Shown here in pieces: positions 13,863-23,437 of a stretch of 64,000 nt of DNA. This stretch comes from Cherax quadricarinatus. Lineage: Eukaryota; Arthropoda; Malacostraca; Decapoda; Parastacidae. The DNA is taken from assembly GCF_038502225.1 (NCBI RefSeq), contig NC_091325.1, positions 35,506,683 to 35,570,682 on the forward strand, written 5' to 3'. The stretch's first letter is position 1. Each line of letters begins with the position of its first letter. A model generated the notes under the pieces. That model worked only from the letters and a program-made list of their open reading frames with translations, searched no databases and was not told where the DNA came from. The position numbers were made by a program, and so were the translations under genes.

Positions 13863-14314
13863 CAGGGCCGGATTAAGAAGTCTCCGGGCCCTAGGCTATT
13901 CAGATTGGTGGGGCCCCTTTGAGTTACGGGTAAGCGAAGCGACCCCTTCCAGCTTGGGGGTGGGGGGATCGGTGTGAGCCTGTTTAAGGTCTAATTAAAT
14001 ACATTCTGGCTATTTAGATTAAATTTAATAGGGAAAGTACATCAAGACAACCAAAACCATTTACCAACAGCCATTATAACTATCTTGTTAAATCATGCAT
14101 TTTAAAGAGAATAAACTCAAGACAGCATAGTATTACTAGATTAGTCTATTAAAGTAGTGACTTCATGTACCTATTATATTCAGCATAACCACTACAGCAC
14201 TATTATTCCCTTTATAAATCACTGACCATTATTGTTATCATTGCATCATGCATAAGACTATCAAATAATATAAACTCAAGAAAGTAAAGAATTGTTTATA
14301 TTCACAGGCGCTTC

Positions 14315-16774
14315 TTAAATAAACTTTTTTCTGGATTTCATATTGGCAAAATCATCAATTATATTCTGAAAATCAATATTTCTTGTTAGATCAGACTCAG
14401 TGGTCAACAAGGCTAGGTTACACAATTTGTCTTGGCTCATTGTTGAACGGAGCTGGTTTTTCACTCTTTTCAAAACAGAAAATGAACGTTCTCCTTCACA
14501 GTTAGTAGCTGGAAGTGTTAGGTAAAGGCGATACACTATGTCAACATTAGGAAAGGTTTCTGAGATACCTGCATTTCTTAAATGTTGCAAAGCAGCTGAG
14601 GGCGCACATTTTTCAGGTGGAGCTTTAATCTGATTCATATACCCAGAAAAATGAACTATTTCTTCAACAAGTGTGTCCTGAACATCTGCTGAAAGGTGTT
14701 GTTGCAACTTTAATGCAGCTTCTCTCAATTCTGCATCTGGCATAGTAGTAATTTTGAACAGAAATCCAAACTTGTCATTGAGATTCTGGTAGATTTCTTT
14801 TCTTTTCACCAGTTCTGTAATCAGTGAATCCAGAATGACGAAGTATGTAGCTGTCTTACATTTCTGCCTTGGTAGCAACACAATTTCATTGTCTGGCTCT
14901 TCAAAATTGCGTTTCCTCTTCCTTGACCGCTGATGATCAGCCCGGTAACTGTAGTCTTTCACCAGCAGTTTAACTTTCTCTTCAAACATTTCAAAAGCTT
15001 CATCATTGCGAAGTGAGCTTACAAATTCCACTAAGCCTGCATAGAGGTTAGCACAGGTAGCCATTTCAATTTCAATTTTCTGAAGTGTCTTGTTCGTGGC
15101 ATTTAACCGTTCCAGTATACAGTCCCAAAGCACACAGAGTAAGGCCAATTCAAAATCTTCCAATTTTGATGCTAAGCTGGCTGCTTCGCTTCTTGTAGTT
15201 GCTGTCTGGTCTTCATCCTCTGCTATTTGGATCAAAGCAGAACGTATTTCAGCAAAGCTGCCTTTCAAAGCATGTGTTGCATCATGCTGCGCTGACCACC
15301 TTGTTGTTGATAATGATTTGATGACATCTCCATGAATGGTTGACTTGAGTATACTTCACCGATGCGTTGAAGCAGAGAAAAAATTAAAGAGTGCTTGTAA
15401 AAGTCCAAAAAATGAAACTGCAGCGACACAACACTCCGCAGCACATGACCCAACAAGATTAAGAGAATGTGTTGAGCAGGGCACATATTCAGCAAGTGGG
15501 TTGATTTGCTTGATACGGGCTTGCAATCCATTATATTTACCCGACATGTTACTTGCATTGTCGTAGCTCTGGCCACGGCAATCCATAATAGAGAGATCAT
15601 GTTCAAGCAGAGTATCAAGTACTACATTCATCATTGTTTCTTCATCATGGCCTGAAAGAGGAATGAATTTTATGAAGCGCTCTACAGGCTTACCACTGGA
15701 GTCGACAAAGCGAACAATGAATGTCAATTGATCTGTATGTGAAATATCTGGTGTTGAATCTACACTTATTGCAAAGTATTTTGCAGTTTTCACAGCTGCT
15801 ATGATGCTATTGAGGACCTTCTTAGTCATCAGTTCAATAAATTCATTGCATATAGTAGATGACATGTAAGATACAGTGCCTCTTCCTGCATTCCCAAGGC
15901 GTGACACATGATTTGCTAAGAATGGATCGAATTGTGCTAACAGTTCTATGATCCTTAGTAAATTGCCATTGTTTTCCGAACCAAAAACCTCATTTTCTCC
16001 ACGGAAAGCAAGTCCTCTTAGAGCTAAGAATTTTACAACAGCAACAACTCTTACTAGAACTTTTCTCCAATAAGTGCGCTCTTTTTCAGTTTGATTTTCC
16101 AAATGAGAATCCAATAAGCCTTTTTTCTGTGCACGAAATACACTGGCTAAAATGCAGCTCCTGTGAGTGGTGCTGTTTTCATGTTCCTCGGAATTTTTCC
16201 AGTCATTGAACCCCTGTGTGAAGGTATCTTCTTTGGTAGAAAATAGCTTGCATGCTGAACAGTACACTTTTTCTGAGCTTTCAGAGTATACCATCCATGA
16301 TCTTTTCACAGTTTCTGAATTTGCAAGCTTCCTATAAAACATAGATGACTTTAAACAACGACGACTTCCATCATCATAAATCCTTGCTGATTTCCTAAAG
16401 TCAATGTTCAGAGTTTGACTGAAGTTTTCTGCAATGAAAGCATTACGTAGAGAATCTGGGATTACATTTGGCCATGAGGCAGGATCTTTTAAGACAAATC
16501 CTGTGGATGAAATGTCCGTTGAGACATTGAGAGGAGACACAAAAGAAGTAGATGCTGGCTGAGAAATAATGGAGGGAGGGCTTCCTGTATGATCTGACGT
16601 ATCTGCAGATTCAACTGTACTGGTAACATCAGAAACTGTTTTCGTGAGCATGTCTGTGATCTTTCTGCAGCTTCCTGCATCTTTCTTTTTCTGTTCTTCT
16701 TCTTGAATTTTCTTCTTTCTTTTCTGTGACCCACTCGCATAAGAACGTCCAACATCACGTTCACGAGATGCCAT
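14315..16774 (-). pseudogene. hAT transposase, one in-frame stop
   Basis: Starts at ATG 16774 (MASRERDVGRS). Order of parts: a basic Lys/Glu-rich start, a TTF-type zinc finger region (roughly residues 140-210, YCSACKLF and a Trp/His/Cys pattern), a DUF4371-like catalytic RNase-H core (residues about 210-460, FAISVDSTPDISHTDQLT and CRGQSYDNASNMSG), and a C-terminal hATC dimerisation domain (residues about 730-800, NCEGERSFSVLKRVKNQLRS). The frame is open over about 818 codons except for one TGA at codon 473 (15356-15358), after STHR, where the family normally has Trp. No frameshift is needed, so it died recently or the TGA is a sequence error. The protein would cut and paste the element by binding its ends. 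Confidence 0.88.
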
Positions 16775-17255
16775 AATGAGGATGTATCACTGTCTGTAAT
16801 CATGCAAATACAAATTTTTCATTATCAATTATTATTAATTTTTTAATTATTATTAATTAATTTTTTTTCTGTCAATTGGGGGGATATGGCCCTTGTAGCC
16901 CCCTTTCCTCTGGCTGCGCATCTAAAAATTCAAAACGTTACCAGAAAGGAGTCATATACAGAACTTTTACCATAGATTAGGTTAGTGATTTGGGCTACGA
17001 ATATTTTACGAATTCATCCTCCTTGATCTCCAATTTACTTAAACAGAAATCATACCGAGTCCAAGAACAATGCACAATGGTATTTATATTACCATTTTCA
17101 TAACTAAACTAATCATTATGTTTTGCATGATATATGGCCTACCATCATAGATAAGGACATGAGAATTAAAGAATGCAGGGACAATTTTCAGTTTCACCCA
17201 ACCAACGATTTTCTGATGTGGCTTATGTGTTTCTGGGGAAATATGTAGTAAATTA

Positions 17256-17329
17256 ATTGATGTTCTACATCACTTCCGTCGCAACTTGAAAACTAAGCAT
17301 TTGCGACGGAAGTGATGTAGAACATCAAT
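17256..17329. repeat. Perfect 29-bp inverted repeat, 16-bp loop
   Basis: Arms at 17256-17284 and 17301-17329 are exact reverse complements over 29 bp (core ACATCACTTCCGTCGCAA). The loop is 17285-17300. It lies in the non-coding part of the hAT element, about 600 bp from its right end. It may be a small foldback element or a structured site of the transposon. Confidence 0.9.
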
Positions 17330-17944
17330 CAATTGAGATCTGTTATTGAAATGATAAAGACTTAAAGACAGGACAAAGTGCTTTTAAAACCTACAAACGG
17401 AAGTCAGTTTGCGTTTTTAGGTTTTTCTTTATAGAATTTTTACCAAAAATGCGTCTTTACTGGTCCATGCGTCTTTACTGGTCAAGTAACCCTATCAGGT
17501 ACCTCCCGTAACATTTAGAGGCGAAAACAAACATTTATCCATACACATCAATGTCTATCAACAACACTTCAGTTAATTTGTCACAGTACAAGTCTAGATA
17601 ACGTGTAATTACTACAGAAAATTGGAGAGGAATCTCCCATACTCACCCATTAGCGGGAAAACACAGCTGTTCTGATGTAAACAAAGGCGTGTTGAGTGTT
17701 GCCATCTATGGTTAGGTTTATTTATTTTTATTTTATTTTATTTCATTATTTATTTTTGTTTTGATTAATTTTTAAAAATCAATTTTACTCTCCAAACACT
17801 TGAACTTTTTAGGTAGGGACCCCTTTGCACTTGCACCATGTGCGCAGTCTTGGATGAGCCCCTGAACCCCTTGGACCACGGGGCCCCCAAATGCGCGGGG
17901 CCCTAGGCAAATGCCTAGTTTGCCTATGCGGTAATCCGGCCCTG

Positions 17945-18362
17945 ATTACATAGCTCTTCAGCTAGTTCATGATGCACCAGGTGTTGCACACCCTGGTATG
18001 GATCGTTCTGTGAAACAAGCCAGAATGAAATACTTTTGGCCACGTATGGCAACTGACATTTCTGAGTGTGTTAAGAAATGTAGTGTGTGTATGCAACATA
18101 AAGGAAATGTCAATGGGCCTAAACCAATCCAAGTGTACCCAACCACGAGCGAACCGTGGGAAAGAGTTCCCCTTGACTTATTAACCAATTTTAAATGTTC
18201 CCTCCAAGGCAACAAACATCTGTGTGTTATACTAGACCATTTCACCAGATATTGTGAGTTAGTTCCTATTGCAGATAAGACTGCCGAGACAGTAGTTAAA
18301 GCGTTTAAAGAACGCATTATCTGCAGGCATACCACCCCTAAGTCCTTAGTAACAGATAACAC
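17945..18362 (+). pseudogene. Gypsy integrase, N-terminal part, truncated
   Basis: Resumes the gypsy pol frame after the hAT. It shows the H2C2 zinc-binding domain (His in LVHDAPGVAHPG, Cys pair CSVC), KYFWPRM, then the catalytic core with the first Asp in LDLLTNF, ILDHFTRYCELVPI, and the second Asp region SLVTDN at the very end. The 24-bp satellite begins exactly there, so the rest of the core, the catalytic Glu and the 3' LTR are gone. The satellite reads on in frame for more than 600 codons, making a meaningless chimeric frame to 20289. Confidence 0.88.
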
Positions 18363-20287
18363 TGTTCACTGTACTCCACTAACCACTGTTCACTGTATGC
18401 CACTGACCATTGTTCACTGTACTCCACTGACCACTGTTCACTGTATGCCACTGACCACTGTTTACTGTACTAAACTGACCACTGTTCATTGTACTCCACT
18501 GACCACTGTTCACTGTACTCCACTGACCACTGTTCACTGTACGCCACTGACCACTGTTCCCTGTACGCCACTGACCACTGTTCACTGTACGCCACTGACC
18601 ACTGTTCACTATACGCAACTGACCACTGTTCACTGTACTCCACTGACCACTGTTCACTGTATGCCAATGACCACTGTTCCCTGTACGCCACTGACCACTG
18701 TTCACTGTACTCCACTGACCACTGTTCACAGTACTCCACTAGCCACTGTTCACTGTACTCCACTAACCACTGTTCACTGTACTCCACTGACCACTGTTCA
18801 CTGTACTCCACTGACCACTGTTCACTGTACTCCACTGACCACTGTTCACTGTACTCCACTGACCACTGTTCACTGTACTCCACTGACAACTGTTCACTGT
18901 ACTCCACTGTCCACTGTTCACTGTACTCCACTGATCACTGTTTACTGTACTCCACTGACCACTGTTCACTGTACTCCACTGACCACTGTTCAATGTACTC
19001 CACTGACAACTGTTCACTGTACTCCACTTACCACTGTTCACTGTACTCCACTGACCACTGTTCACTGTACTCCACTGACCACTGTTCACTGTACTCCACT
19101 GACCACTGTTCAATGTACTCCACTGACCACTGTTCACTGTACTCCACTGACCACTGTTCACTGTACTCCACTGACCACTGTTCACTGTACTCCACTGACC
19201 ACTGTTCACTGTACTCCACTGACCACTGTTCACTGTACTCCACTGACCACTGTTCAATGTACTCCACTGACCACTGTTCACTGTACTCCACTGACCACTG
19301 TTCACTGTACTCCACTGACCACTGTTCACTGTACTCCACTGACCACTGTTCACTGTACTCCACTGACCACTGTTCACTGTACTCCACTGACCACTGTTCA
19401 CTGTACTCCACTGACCACTGTTCACTGTACTCCACTGACCACTGTTCACTGTACTCCACTGACCACTGTTCACTGTACTCTGACCACTGTTCACTGTATT
19501 CCACTGATCACTGTTCACTGTACTCCACTGTCCACTGTTCACTGTACTCCACTGATCACTGTTTACTGTACTCCACTGACCACTGTTCACTGTAATCCAC
19601 TGACCACTGTTCACTGTACTCCACTGACCACTGTTCACTGTACGCCACTGACCACTGTTCCTTGTACGCCACTGACCACTGTTCACTGTACCCCACTGAC
19701 CACTGTTCACTATACGCAACTGACCACTGTTCACTGTACTTCACTGACCACTGTTCACTGTATGCCAATGACCACTGTTCCCTGTACGCCACTGACCACT
19801 GTTCACTGTACGCCACTGACCACTGTTCACTGTACGCCACTGACCACTGTTCACTGTACTCCACTGACCACTGTTTACTGTACTCCACTGACCACTGTTC
19901 ACTGTACTCCACTTACCACTGTTCACTGTAATCCACTGACCACTGTTCACTGTACTCCACTGACCACTGTTCAATGTACTCCACTGACCACTGTTCACTG
20001 TACTCCACTTACCACTGTTCACTGTAATCCACTGACCACTGTTCACTGTACTCCACTGACCACTGTTCACTGTACTCCACTGACCACTGATCACTGTACT
20101 CCACTGACCACTGTTCACTGTACTCCACTGACCACTGTTCACTGTGCTCCACTGACCACTGTTCACTGTACTCCACTGACCACTGTTCACTGTACTCCAC
20201 TGACCACTGTTTACTGTACTCCACTGACCACTGTTCACTGTACTCCACTGACCACTGTTCACTGTACTCCACTGACCACTGTTCACT
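18363..20287. repeat. 24-bp minisatellite, block B (about 80 units)
   Basis: Same unit as block A but with TCCACTGACC and TTCACTGTAC as the main variant. GCC variants are concentrated at both ends. A group of variant units (TATACGCAACTG, TATGCCAATGACC, TTCCCTGTACGCC) occurs near 18590-18690, again near 19690-19790 and again near 23670-23780, so large segments of the array have been duplicated. Confidence 0.97.
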
Positions 20288-23200
20288 AGGAAAAGAGACA
20301 AGGAGGGAACCAGCAGAGGTCAGTCAGAGCAGGACAGAACAGCAAGGGCAAGCACACACACAACTACTCTCAGAACCATACAACCTATCACACCATCCCA
20401 ACACACACTACAATCCATACCCACAGCCTCCACCCAACACCGAGCTATAGAATCCCACAGTATGCCAACAGGTCTCCCACCCTCACAGGCCCCCCAAACC
20501 ACAGTGTTGGAAAGGAAACTGAAGGTATGGTACACAAACGCTGATGGAATAACAAATAAGTGGGAGGAGTGGCACGAAAGAGTCAAAGAAGCATCACCGG
20601 ACATCATAGCTCTCACAGAAACCAAGCTTACAGGTATGATAACAGATGCCATCTTTCCAACGGGATACCAAATCCTGAGGAAAGACAGAGGGAACAGGGG
20701 GGGTGGAGGAGTGGCGTTGCTGATCAAAAATCGCTGGAATTTTGATGAGCTGGAGAGAGGAGATAGCGGAGAAGAAAGTGATTACATAGTGGGAACACTT
20801 CACTCTGGAGGTCCCAAGGTGGTAATAGCAGTGATGTATAACCCACCACAGAACAGCAGGAGGCCAAGGCAAGAGTACGACGAGAGCAATAGAGCGATGG
20901 TTGACAAACTGGCTAGAGTGGCCAGAAGAGCTCATGCATGCAGGGCAAAGCTCCTGATCATGGGTGACTTTAACCACAAGGAGATCGATTGGGAGAACTT
21001 GGACCCACATGGGGGCCAAGATACATGGAGGGCTAAGATGATGGAGGTGGTACTGGAGAACTTCATGTACCAACACGTAAGGGACACTACAAGAGAGAGA
21101 GGAGAGGATGAACCAGCAAGGCTGGACTTAGTATTCACCTTCAGTAGTGTAGATATCGAGGACATCACATATGAAAGACCCCTTGGGGCCAGTGACCATG
21201 TGGTTTTAAGCTTCGAATACACAGTAGAGCTACAAGTGGAGGGAGAAGCAGGAAGGCCAGGACGAATGAAGCCAAACTACAAGAAAGGGGACTACAAAGG
21301 AATGAGGAACTACCTGAACGGGGTTCAGTGGGACAGAGAACTGGCAGGGAAGCCAGTTAATGAGATGATGGAATATGTAGCAACAAAATGCAAGGAGGCT
21401 GAGGAGAGGTTTGTACCCAAGGGTAACAGGAGTAATGAAAAAACCAGGATGAGCCCATGGTTTACCCAAAGGTGCAGGGAGGCAAAAACCAAGTGTGCTA
21501 GGGAATGGAAGAAATATAGAAGGCAAAGGACCCAGGAGAATAAGGAGAACAGTCGTAGAGCCAGAAACGAATATGCACAGATAAGAAGGGAGGCCCAAAG
21601 ACAATATGAAAATGACATAGCAGCGAAAGCCAAATCTGACCCGAAACTGTTGTACAGCCACATCAGGAGGAAAACAACAGTCAAGGACCAGGTAATCAGG
21701 CTAAGGAAGGAAGGAGGAGAGACAACAGGAAATGACCGTGAAGTATGTGAAGAACTCAACAAGAGATTCAAAGAAGTGTTCACAGAGGAGACAGAAGGGA
21801 CTCCAGAAAGACGGAGAGGTGGGGCACACCACCAAGTGCTGGACACAGTGCACACAACCGAGGAAGAAGTGAAGAGGCTTCTGAGTGAGCTAGATACCTC
21901 AAAGGCAATGGGGCCAGATAACATCTCCACATGGGTATTGAGAGAGGGAGCAGAGGCGCTATGTGTACCCCTAACAACAATATTCAATACATCTATCGAA
22001 ACAGGGAGATTGCCTGAGGCATGGAAGACAGCAAATGTAGTCCCAATCTTTAAAAAAGGAGACAGACATAAAGCATTAAACTACAGACCAGTGTCACTGA
22101 CATGTATAGTATGCAAAATCATGGAGAAGATTATCAGGAGAAGAGTGGTGGAACACCTAGAAAGGAATGATCTCATCAACAGCAGCCAGCATGGTTTCAG
22201 GGACGGGAAATCCTGTGTCACAAACCTACTGGAGTTCTATGACATGGTGACAGCAGTAAGACAAGAGAGAGAGGGGTGGGTGGATTGCATTTTCTTGGAC
22301 TGCAAGAAGGCGTTTGACACAGTTCCACACAAGAGATTGGTGCAAAAACTGGAGGACCAAGCAGGGATAACAGGGAAGGCACTACAATGGATCAGGGAAT
22401 ACTTGTCAGGAAGACAGCAGCGAGTCATGGTACGTGGCGAGGTGTCAGAGTGGGCACCTGTGACCAGCGGGGTCCCGCAGGGGTCAGTCCTAGGACCAGT
22501 GCTGTTTCTGGTATTTGTGAACGACATGACGGAAGGAATAGACTCTGAGGTGTCCCTGTTTGCAGATGACGTGAAGTTGATGAGAAGAATACACTCGATC
22601 GAAGACCAGGCAGAACTACAAAGGGATCTGGACAGGCTGCAGACCTGGTCCAGCAATTGGCTCCTGGAGTTCAATCTCACCAAGTGCAAAGTCATGAAGA
22701 TTGGGGAAGGGCAAAGAAGGCCGCAGATGGAGTACAGTCTAGGGGGTCAGAGACTACAAACCTCACTCAAGGAAAAAGATCTTGGGGTGAGTATAACACC
22801 AGGCACATCTCCTGAAGCGCACATCAACCAAATAACTGCTGCAGCATATGGGCGCCTAGCAAACCTCAGAACAGCATTCCGACATCTTAATAAGGAATCG
22901 TTCAGGACCCTGTACACCGTATACGTTAGGCCCATATTGGAGTATGCGGCACCAGTTTGGAACCCACACCTAGCCAAGCACGTAAAGAAACTAGAGAAAG
23001 TGCAAAGGTTTGCAACAAGACTAGTCCCAGAGCTAAGAGGTATGTCCTACGAGGAGAGGTTAAGGGAAATCAACCTGACGACACTGGAGGACAGGAGAGA
23101 TAGGGGGGACATGATAACGACATACAAAATACTGAGAGGAATTGACAAGGTGGACAAAGACAGGATGTTCCAGAGATTGGACACAGTAACAAGGGGACAC

Positions 23201-23437
23201 AGTTGGAAGCTGAAGACTCAGATGAATCACAGGGATGTTAGGAAGTATTTCTTCAGCCACAGAGTAGTCAGTAAGTGGAATAGTTTGGGAAGCGATGTAG
23301 TGGAGGCAGGATCCATACATAGCTTTAAGCAGAGGTATGATAAAGCTTACGGCTCAGGGAGAGTGACCTAGTAGCGATCAGTGAAGAGGCGGGGCCAGGA
23401 GCTCGGACTCGACCCCCGCAACCTCAACTAGGTGAGT
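20288..23437 (+). mobile_element. CR1-like LINE, copy 1 (5'-truncated, young)
   Basis: Sequence from GAAAAGAGACAAGG on is nearly identical to the full-length copy at 56581-59694. The 5' end falls within the tail of ORF1 (its stop TAG is at 20448-20450), and the 3' end is the family's CAACTAGGTGAGT. It sits inside the 24-bp array: the left flank ends TTCACT and the right flank resumes ACTGTACTCC, so removing the element restores the array phase with at most a 3-bp (ACT) overlap. Confidence 0.93.
20462..23371 (+). CDS. CR1-like LINE ORF2, endonuclease + reverse transcriptase
   Basis: Intact frame of 969 aa from ATG 20462, 12 bp after the ORF1 stop. An N-terminal apurinic-type endonuclease has KVWYTNADGI, ALTETK, MGDFNHKEIDW (from residue 167) and ASDH (Asp near residue 245). 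The reverse transcriptase has MGPDNIS, VVPIFKKGD, NYRPVSL, QHGFR, DCKKAFDTVPH, SGVPQGSVLGP and FADDVKL (residues 700-706, catalytic Asp pair 702-703). A C-terminal domain follows. The protein nicks target DNA and primes reverse transcription of its own RNA there. The family assignment (CR1 within the jockey superfamily) rests on these motifs and the short 3' tail repeat. No stop or frameshift was seen, unlike the other copies. It lacks a full ORF1 and its own promoter. Confidence 0.93.
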   Translation: MPTGLPPSQAPQTTVLERKLKVWYTNADGITNKWEEWHERVKEASPDIIALTETKLTGMITDAIFPTGYQILRKDRGNRGGGGVALLIKNRWNFDELERGDSGEESDYIVGTLHSGGPKVVIAVMYNPPQNSRRPRQEYDESNRAMVDKLARVARRAHACRAKLLIMGDFNHKEIDWENLDPHGGQDTWRAKMMEVVLENFMYQHVRDTTRERGEDEPARLDLVFTFSSVDIEDITYERPLGASDHVVLSFEYTVELQVEGEAGRPGRMKPNYKKGDYKGMRNYLNGVQWDRELAGKPVNEMMEYVATKCKEAEERFVPKGNRSNEKTRMSPWFTQRCREAKTKCAREWKKYRRQRTQENKENSRRARNEYAQIRREAQRQYENDIAAKAKSDPKLLYSHIRRKTTVKDQVIRLRKEGGETTGNDREVCEELNKRFKEVFTEETEGTPERRRGGAHHQVLDTVHTTEEEVKRLLSELDTSKAMGPDNISTWVLREGAEALCVPLTTIFNTSIETGRLPEAWKTANVVPIFKKGDRHKALNYRPVSLTCIVCKIMEKIIRRRVVEHLERNDLINSSQHGFRDGKSCVTNLLEFYDMVTAVRQEREGWVDCIFLDCKKAFDTVPHKRLVQKLEDQAGITGKALQWIREYLSGRQQRVMVRGEVSEWAPVTSGVPQGSVLGPVLFLVFVNDMTEGIDSEVSLFADDVKLMRRIHSIEDQAELQRDLDRLQTWSSNWLLEFNLTKCKVMKIGEGQRRPQMEYSLGGQRLQTSLKEKDLGVSITPGTSPEAHINQITAAAYGRLANLRTAFRHLNKESFRTLYTVYVRPILEYAAPVWNPHLAKHVKKLEKVQRFATRLVPELRGMSYEERLREINLTTLEDRRDRGDMITTYKILRGIDKVDKDRMFQRLDTVTRGHSWKLKTQMNHRDVRKYFFSHRVVSKWNSLGSDVVEAGSIHSFKQRYDKAYGSGRVT

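Larger units (their letters stand above)
13863..17944 (-). mobile_element. hAT transposon, 4.1 kb, inside gypsy pol
   Basis: The left end CAGGGCCGGATTA and right end TAATCCGGCCCTG are perfect 13-bp inverted repeats; further inside, both ends are rich in GGGCCCTAGGC. The interior carries one minus-strand transposase gene. hAT elements normally make 8-bp target duplications. The flanks here (AACGTAAC left, ATTACATA right) do not match, so the duplication is lost or diverged. The element interrupts a gypsy integrase frame, which fixes its limits independently. Confidence 0.92.

Noticed and set aside
21325..21987. Minus-strand 220-codon frame
   Set aside because: Shadow of the LINE ORF2 on the other strand. 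The same shadow appears at 57566-58228.
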